From the NCBI GenBank assembly GCA_021399405.1, contig JAAFKL010000134.1, forward strand, positions 1 through 10,757: DNA of 10,757 nucleotides, given 5' to 3'. Under the pieces are notes generated by a model that saw nothing but the letters and a program-made list of their open reading frames with translations, did not search any database and was not told where the DNA came from. A program made the position numbers and the translations under genes. The stretch comes from Candidatus Heimdallarchaeota archaeon (GTDB lineage: Archaea > Asgardarchaeota > Heimdallarchaeia > Heimdallarchaeales > Kariarchaeaceae). Positions 6,478-10,757 of the stretch are shown in pieces (positions within the stretch are counted from its first letter, which is position 1; each line of letters opens with the position of its first letter).

Positions 6478-6832
6478 TTAATGTTTTTGTAATCAGATCA
6501 ATGTCCTCTTGGTTGCTAGATCGATTATAATTTTTTGCCTATTGTCTCTCTAATTTTTTATGTTCCACAGAAAGCGCTATTTCTTGACAAATTTATAATT
6601 GAAAAATAATTCGAATAATTAGTATTATGACTAGTATCATACGATAAAAATAATTTAACTGTAAAATATTTTTTATTATTAGATAAATAATTCGGATAAA
6701 TACTATTGTAGTCTTACTCTGTTGGACGAAAGTAATAGTTCGATTATCTAATCGCTAGTATTCATTGATAAATTGCCTTAAAAACAGACATTCTGATATT
6801 AGAGACAGTTTGCTCGGTTGTGTTAGTCATAA
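6478..6832. other. Long AT-rich intergenic region without a recognisable gene
   Basis: Part of a 428-bp gap, the longest between genes here. I find no credible open frame, tRNA or paired C/D-box motifs. It contains a diverged direct repeat (6605-6626 and 6686-6707), a short adjoining repeat (TAGTATTATGAC at 6620-6631, TAGTATCATACG at 6632-6643) and an inverted repeat CGATTA-TC-TAATCG (6741-6754). An unannotated non-coding RNA or a regulatory region for the RPC34-like gene is possible but unsupported. Confidence 0.5.
6605..6707. repeat. Diverged 22-base direct repeat, 81 bases apart
   Basis: Bases 6605-6626 and 6686-6707 agree at 19 of 22 positions; both begin AATAATTCG and end TATT. A looser third version lies at about 6734-6762 (AATAGTTCGATTAT, then TAGTATT after a short gap). 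The AT-rich background lowers significance, but the shared TTCG core is less expected by chance. Confidence 0.35.
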
Positions 6833-6834
6833 CG

Positions 6835-6895
6835 TTTATATTGATGTTGTGACTACTATTAATTTGTAACAACCTTTTCTTCTTCTTTTTGGGTG
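6835..6895 (+). promoter_or_regulatory. Promoter and pyrimidine-rich leader of the RPC34-like gene
   Basis: TTTATA at 6835-6840 is a candidate TATA box that would start transcription near 6863. The resulting leader of about 43 bases holds an unbroken 18-base pyrimidine tract (6873-6890), then GGGTG at 6891-6895, a possible weak ribosome site 10 bases before the ATG. Confidence 0.4.
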
Positions 6896-6905
6896 CTTTA
6901 CAATT

Positions 6906-7352
6906 ATGGAACCGCAAGAACCACAATCTAATCCTTACGACCTTAGCAACACCAATGCTTTTGGTCATTATACTAACGTAGCCACTTCGTTTAATAAGGG
7001 TTTGGAAATTTCAATTATGGAGTTAGCTGGCCAAAATAACAAATTACTCATGTCTGATGTAATCACAAAATTTGGCAATTATCCTCAAGTGTATAAATCT
7101 GTTAACAGATTACTTTTGGATAATAAAATTGTTCTCGATGAACTCGAGGAAAACAGCTACCCTATGAAAAAATACACCAAACAACTTATTACCCTTTCTG
7201 ATCCAAGTTTATCTCAATGGCTTGACCTCGCTGCTCAACCCTGTTTAACTTGCTCAATCTTTAGTGAATGCGACATCAATAATCCGGTCTCACCCGCAAA
7301 TTGTGAAGAATTCGAAGAATGGCTCAACGAAGAAATCGAGTTGGGCGATTAA
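6906..7352 (+). CDS. RPC34/RPC39-like winged-helix Fe-S protein (RNA polymerase III subunit homologue)
   Basis: A 148-residue protein combining a winged helix with a C-terminal Fe-S motif. Residues about 30-95 (LEISIMELAGQNNKLLMSDV, then QVYKSVNRLLLDNKIVLDEL) form the winged helix. Cysteines 113, 116, 122 and 133 follow C-x2-C-x5-C-x10-C within CLTCSIFSEC and NNPVSPANCEEFEEWL. Eukaryotic RPC34 (human RPC39) ends with the same spacing and the same SP..C....WL, and there the four cysteines bind a 4Fe-4S cluster. Archaeal orthologues, described from Crenarchaeota and Thaumarchaeota, are similarly short with one winged helix, whereas the eukaryotic subunit has more. The likely role is a transcription initiation factor or RNA polymerase accessory protein contacting TFB and DNA. 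It ends in tandem stops (TAA TAA). The next gene is 103 bp downstream on the same strand and belongs to RNA modification. Confidence 0.88.
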   Translation: MEPQEPQSNPYDLSNTNAFGHYTNVATSFNKGLEISIMELAGQNNKLLMSDVITKFGNYPQVYKSVNRLLLDNKIVLDELEENSYPMKKYTKQLITLSDPSLSQWLDLAAQPCLTCSIFSECDINNPVSPANCEEFEEWLNEEIELGD

Positions 7353-7396
7353 TAATTTTAAAATTAAAATAAACGAAAGTATTGGAAATTTATAGA
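7353..7396 (+). promoter_or_regulatory. AT-rich palindrome and possible promoter of the methyltransferase gene
   Basis: Bases 7353-7366 (TAATTTTAAAATTA) are a perfect 14-base palindrome immediately after the RPC34-like stop codon. TTTATAG near 7389-7395 could serve as TATA box for the gene starting at 7456, giving a leader of about 40 bases. No Shine-Dalgarno is visible before that ATG. Both are weak calls in AT-rich DNA. Confidence 0.25.
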
Positions 7397-7455
7397 AACA
7401 ATCTAATTCATCAATTAAAACTTAGAAATCAACTAACTAATAATTTCAGATTACT

Positions 7456-8055
7456 ATGTCTTATGATAAACGCGACCATTATTATCAGGAAGCAAAGCAA
7501 AAAGGATTGAGAGCTAGATCCGCGTTTAAGCTAGAGCAAATTCAAAAGAAATTCTATATAATCAAAAAGAAGGAAATTGTGGTTGATTTAGGTGCTGCAC
7601 CTGGTGGCTGGTCACAAGTGGCTAGTAAAATAGTTGGCAAATCTGGAAAAGTTATTGCAGTTGATATAAATCATATAAAACCATTTGACATCGATAATAT
7701 TTACATAATGCAAGCAGATATGCGTGGAAAGCAATTTCAAGTATTACTGAATAATATTGTTAAATCACCTGTTGATGTTGTAATTGCAGATTTAGCCAGT
7801 AATACAACTGGTAATTGGCATTTGGATTCAGAAAGACAGATTCATTTGGCAACTCTTGCATTCGAAACTGTGAAACTAATATTAAAAAATGATGGCAATT
7901 TTATTACTAAGGTTTTCAGGGGTCCAGCATTACAAGAATTTGAAGCTGAATTGAAAGGTAATTTTACAAATATCCGTCATTGGCGTCCACCTGCAACTAG
8001 GAAAAAATCTGCAGAAGAATACATTATTTGTAAGGGATTTATTAATGACGAGTAA
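7456..8055 (+). CDS. rlmE: FtsJ/RlmE-family RNA 2'-O-methyltransferase
   Basis: Transfers a methyl group from S-adenosylmethionine to a ribose 2'-OH, in bacteria at U2552 of 23S rRNA (RlmE) and in eukaryotes on tRNA (Trm7) or rRNA (Spb1/Mrm2). The SAM-binding loop DLGAAPGGWSQVA is at 44-56 and the acidic end of strand two at D70. The K-D-K-E catalytic tetrad reads K25 (RSAFKL), D112 (VVIADLASN), K152 (FITKVFRG) and E187 (SAEEYIICKGF). The whole protein is 199 residues, the usual length for the core enzyme, with no C-terminal TRAM domain. After the catalytic aspartate it has LASNTTG where most relatives have (M/G)AP(D/N)xTG, a mild departure near the active site. The last 11 bases overlap Trm1, so the two are translationally linked. 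Whether rRNA or tRNA is the target cannot be read from the sequence. Confidence 0.93.
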   Translation: MSYDKRDHYYQEAKQKGLRARSAFKLEQIQKKFYIIKKKEIVVDLGAAPGGWSQVASKIVGKSGKVIAVDINHIKPFDIDNIYIMQADMRGKQFQVLLNNIVKSPVDVVIADLASNTTGNWHLDSERQIHLATLAFETVKLILKNDGNFITKVFRGPALQEFEAELKGNFTNIRHWRPPATRKKSAEEYIICKGFINDE

Positions 8056-9307
8056 TACTGAAAAGGACTTTATATTTGACCTTAAATCAATCTCAGGACA
8101 TATTAGCAATAAACTTGAACCACATGATTCCACAACCAAAATAATTGAAGAAGGAACAATTGAGTTCCAAGTGATGGATTCTTCCTCCATCTATGAAGCG
8201 CCAGCTTTCTTTAATCCTGTAATGGTGTTAAATCGTGACATTTCAATCCTATTTTGCGAAATTTACAAATCTCTAGTAGATCATAAATTAAGAATCATAG
8301 AACCTTTGGCAGGTATTGGAACAAGAGGAATGCGATTAGTTGCAGAATTAGGTGATGCCATATCTGAAGTGGTAATAAATGATTTTGATGAAGTTACTAC
8401 CCAAATTGCAAACTTCAATATCCATGCACTCGGGTTGGAAGACAAAGTACTACAATTTAAACGAGAGGCAAAAGCTCTACTAACCGAATTAGCAGAGAAT
8501 AGTTATAAATTCCATTATCTGGATTTAGATCCATTTGGCCCACCAACTCCTTTCCTTGATAGTTTGTGGCAAGTCTTGACATTATCTGCCTTTATTTCAA
8601 TAACTGCTACGGATATGACAGCTCTTTGCGGAGTGTACCCCAATGCATGTCTTAGAAAATATGGTGCCATACCATTAAATAATTTTCATACACATGAGAC
8701 AGCCGCAAGAATATTGATCGCAACCTCAGTATTTTCTGCTGCTCGACAGGGTATTGGAGCATTTCCCATATTTACATTATCAGCTGATCACTATGCAAAA
8801 GTATTCTTTCAAACAAGAAAGGGAAGAGGGGAAGCGAACAAAGCCACCGCACAAGTAGGTTACTCGTACACTTGTAAAAATTGCACTCAATTATATTACA
8901 TAGCTGGTTTAACAACAAATCCACCGACCTGTTGTGCTGAATTGGATAAAGCCGGACCATTATGGACTGGAGACATCTTTAGCAAAGACTGGTGTGTTCA
9001 AGGGTTTGAAATTCTTGAATCAATAATAAATTCAGAAACTGAAACTAAGCGATTTCCATCAGCGAAAAGATTAATGAAGATATTACAAGAAGGAATTGAT
9101 GCGTACGATCTTCATGGCTACTATGCCATTGATTTAATCAGTAGCAATTTGAGAGTTAAACAACCCAAATTCAAAATATTCAAAGAAGAAATGGAGAAAA
9201 TGGGTTATCGGGCTGTTCAATCGAGATTCAGAAAACAATCGTTTCGAACAGATGCACCGGTTGAAAAAATCAGTGAAATATTTCAACAGGTAGCGGAAAA
9301 GGAATAA
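8045..9307 (+). CDS. trm1: tRNA (guanine-26-N2) dimethyltransferase Trm1
   Basis: Makes m2G and m2,2G at position 26 of tRNA, between the D and anticodon stems, using S-adenosylmethionine. At 420 residues it is slightly longer than most archaeal Trm1. Motifs seen are FFNPVMVLNRD (55-65, the family's F-Y/F-N-P), the SAM-binding EPLAGIGTRGMR (86-97), the acidic NDFD (112-115), the catalytic DLDPFGPP (160-167) and TATDMTALCG (187-196). A probable zinc site is C277, C280, C296 and C297. The C-terminal domain (about 320-400) includes the conserved Y.AIDLISSNLR and RFRKQSFRTDAP. The ATG overlaps the FtsJ gene by 11 bases; GGGAT at 8034-8038 lies 6 bases upstream. RNase HII follows after 15 bp, so the three genes look like one operon. 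Confidence 0.96.
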   Translation: MTSNTEKDFIFDLKSISGHISNKLEPHDSTTKIIEEGTIEFQVMDSSSIYEAPAFFNPVMVLNRDISILFCEIYKSLVDHKLRIIEPLAGIGTRGMRLVAELGDAISEVVINDFDEVTTQIANFNIHALGLEDKVLQFKREAKALLTELAENSYKFHYLDLDPFGPPTPFLDSLWQVLTLSAFISITATDMTALCGVYPNACLRKYGAIPLNNFHTHETAARILIATSVFSAARQGIGAFPIFTLSADHYAKVFFQTRKGRGEANKATAQVGYSYTCKNCTQLYYIAGLTTNPPTCCAELDKAGPLWTGDIFSKDWCVQGFEILESIINSETETKRFPSAKRLMKILQEGIDAYDLHGYYAIDLISSNLRVKQPKFKIFKEEMEKMGYRAVQSRFRKQSFRTDAPVEKISEIFQQVAEKE

Positions 9308-9322
9308 GCGTGGTAAAAGATT

Positions 9323-10015
9323 TTGAGTAACGATAAATCGATAATTATAGCGGGTATGGATGAAGCAGGAAGAGGCCCTGCCATCGGACCTATAGTGTTT
9401 GGACTGGTTTTAGTCACTAAAGAACAAGAAACCCTGCTAAAAGAAAAAGGTGTAAAAGACTCCAAAGCCCTTACACTCAAACAAAGAGAGCAATATAAGA
9501 AAGTAATAGAGGAAACAGTATTTGAATTTGCAACATTGCAGTTGAGTGCAGCTGAGATTGATGATCAAAGAGCACATGGAATTAATCTGAACCAGATAGA
9601 GGTTATCGCCTTCAAGAATTTGTTGAAACCCTATGTAGACAAAATTGATGAGCTTCAATTAGATGCCGCTGACGTTAATGAACAACGCTTTGGCAATAAT
9701 TTCAAAGATATTTTTAATGGTAAAATTATATCAAAGCACAAAGGAGATTCTCTATACATCTCAGTAGGTGCAGCAAGTATATTGGCCAAAGTCCAAAGGG
9801 ATCATGAAATTATCAGACTACAGGAGAATATGAACCAATTCGATCCCACACTCCCTAGTTTCGGAAGTGGATATCCAATGGACGCCAAACCTTTTCTTAC
9901 AGCATATGTATCGAAATACAAAGAATTACCTGAAATTGCTCGTAAAAGCTGGAAAACCTGCTCAAATATTCTTAGAGAAGAACTTGACCCAAAGCAAACT
10001 TCATTGGATTGGTAG
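9323..10015 (+). CDS. rnhB: Ribonuclease HII
   Basis: Cleaves the RNA strand of RNA-DNA hybrids and removes single ribonucleotides and primers from DNA. At 230 residues it has the usual archaeal size. The signature GMDEAGRGPAIGP (11-23) supplies D13 and E14, and D114 (LQLDAAD) and D160 (ASILAKVQRD) complete the metal-binding DEDD set. VKDSKAL (44-50) and FGSGYPMDAK (180-189) are also typical. The start is TTG 9323: it gives a short N-terminus before the DEAGRG motif, as in other archaeal enzymes. The only downstream ATG (9357) would begin inside the motif, and a GTG at 9310 stops after six codons. The extreme C-terminus, QTSLDW, resembles a truncated PCNA-interacting (PIP) box. It follows Trm1 by 15 bp and converges on UPF0216 with 14 bp between stops. 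Confidence 0.95.
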   Translation: MSNDKSIIIAGMDEAGRGPAIGPIVFGLVLVTKEQETLLKEKGVKDSKALTLKQREQYKKVIEETVFEFATLQLSAAEIDDQRAHGINLNQIEVIAFKNLLKPYVDKIDELQLDAADVNEQRFGNNFKDIFNGKIISKHKGDSLYISVGAASILAKVQRDHEIIRLQENMNQFDPTLPSFGSGYPMDAKPFLTAYVSKYKELPEIARKSWKTCSNILREELDPKQTSLDW

Positions 10016-10029
10016 AAAATACTAACTCG

Positions 10030-10455
10030 TTATCCAAAAGCCACAACAGTGGTCGAAGGCATTTTTTTCCTTATCTGTCGTAAATCGATTGTATAAATTC
10101 TGAAATTTTTTTCTCCGCTGATACGCCATATGTCAAATTTAGGCAATTCTTTTACAATTGAGGTAATTAGATATAGATTCGCCTCACTACCACCGATAAC
10201 ATAAATTCCAGATCCCAATTCTCTACGCCGGGTCATCAAAATTGGTAATTGAACATGCCCCCAATATTGTTTAGGAATTTTTTCTTTTATCTGTTCAAGT
10301 TCTGATTCATTGAATTCGTGATAATGCCCGTCTCTTAATTTAACTCCAGGTTTATCTAAAAGAATGATTTTTCGTAACGTTAACACCTTAATTGGAAGAT
10401 GAGAGTTTATGCTATCAATCTCGAATTTAATGGCTTTTGAGAGACGATCACTCAT
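10030..10455 (-). CDS. UPF0216 (DUF61) family protein of unknown function
   Basis: A 141-residue archaeal protein of a conserved but uncharacterised family. Family features are INSHLPIKVLTLRKIIL (16-32), KLRDGHYHEF (39-48) with the nearly invariant LRDG, LPILMTRRRELGSGIYVIGG (70-89) and the following helix EANLYLITSIV. The lysine/arginine content and histidines around LRDGHYH could suit nucleic acid binding, but nothing firm is known to me. After the core, at about residue 105, this protein adds some 35 residues (FDIWRISGEKNFRIYTID onward), which may be a lineage-specific extension. The ATG at 10455 is the first in frame; ATTAATTTA about 25 bases upstream would allow a leaderless transcript, while ATTTAAGC at 10505-10512 is an alternative TATA box. 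It converges on RNase HII, so their 3' ends overlap. Confidence 0.85.
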   Translation of the reverse strand: MSDRLSKAIKFEIDSINSHLPIKVLTLRKIILLDKPGVKLRDGHYHEFNESELEQIKEKIPKQYWGHVQLPILMTRRRELGSGIYVIGGSEANLYLITSIVKELPKFDIWRISGEKNFRIYTIDLRQIRKKMPSTTVVAFG

Positions 10456-10757
10456 TTTAATTATAATATCTACTAAATTAATAATCTAATAATCTTCTGA
10501 AGTTGCTTAAATGAAAATGCATTCAACCAGCGTGTACAACCATTTTCAGAAAATGACTATCTCAATTTGTATGAAAAAATTAAATTGGAATAAATATTAT
10601 GTAATATAGTATTCAGGTAGATAAAGACCATTCTTGGGAAATATGACATAATTATTAAAAGATTGCAAATAATAATACAGATTAATATTGGATTTTTTCA
10701 TATATTAAAAGAAGTAATCATTAATTATATATTAGGAAGAAAACTTAATACAGGCAA
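10456..10757. other. Terminal intergenic region with a possible plus-strand promoter
   Basis: I see no open frame, RNA gene or strong repeat in these 302 bases, which are very AT-rich. TTCATATATTAAAA at 10697-10710 is identical to the TATA-containing 14 bases at 3991-4004 and may drive a plus-strand gene starting beyond the right edge; AGGAAG near 10735 could be its leader. The promoter of the UPF0216 gene lies at the left end. Confidence 0.4.

Noticed and set aside
6478..6905. C/D-box RNA or tRNA in the long gap
   Set aside because: A TTGATGT-like string is present but no proper C box with a paired D box, and no cloverleaf or T-loop sequence.
6762..6968. Minus-strand open frame across the RPC34-like leader
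   Set aside because: Its lysine run is only the complement of the pyrimidine tract, and it overlaps the real start.
9310..9330. GTG at 9310 as start of RNase HII
   Set aside because: It is out of frame and meets TAA after six codons.
1..10757. Mobile element, CRISPR array or defence island
   Set aside because: No transposase, integrase, terminal repeats, regularly spaced repeats or defence domains found on either strand.

Overview
The window is chromosomal DNA from an AT-rich archaeon. Archaeal markers are a UPF0216 (DUF61) protein, an archaeal-type Trm1, an archaeal RNase HII, a winged-helix regulator paired with a small membrane protein, a surface protein with a PGF-type C-terminal sorting tail, and TATA-box promoters. 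A compact homologue of RNA polymerase III subunit RPC34/RPC39 points away from Euryarchaeota and towards the Asgard/TACK side. Together with the C-terminal tail and the regulator pair, this best fits a Heimdallarchaeia-like Asgard archaeon. The lineage is an inference and cannot be settled from this window.

Layout. Bases 1-1424 (+) hold the C-terminal part of a membrane-bound proton-pumping pyrophosphatase, cut by the left edge. Converging on it is a minus-strand block: a sorted surface protein with a duplicated domain (3181-2171), an ArsR-like winged-helix regulator (2084-1773) and a 94-residue three-helix membrane protein (1772-1488). The last two are joined stop-to-start with a perfect Shine-Dalgarno. 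A 30-bp perfect palindrome at the end of the surface gene separates it from the regulator pair. A divergent intergenic region (3182-3476) with a GC-rich repeat leads into plus-strand envelope genes: a membrane-anchored DM13-domain protein (3477-3983), a roughly ten-helix orphan membrane protein (4054-5697) and a membrane-anchored orphan secreted protein (5863-6477).

A 428-bp very AT-rich gap precedes the information-processing half: the RPC34-like Fe-S winged-helix protein (6906-7352), an FtsJ/RlmE-type RNA 2'-O-methyltransferase (7456-8055), Trm1 tRNA G26 dimethyltransferase (8045-9307, overlapping the methyltransferase) and RNase HII (9323-10015). UPF0216 (10455-10030) converges on RNase HII with a 14-bp gap. 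The final 302 bp carry no gene.

The right half therefore serves RNA synthesis, RNA modification and DNA-RNA hybrid removal. The left half is envelope and energy biology. I see no mobile element, CRISPR array, rRNA or tRNA. The most interesting items are the RPC34-like protein with exact Fe-S cysteine spacing, the duplicated RskA-like surface protein under a promoter palindrome, the regulator/membrane-protein pair with its own operator-like repeat, and the mixed potassium-site signature of the pyrophosphatase.
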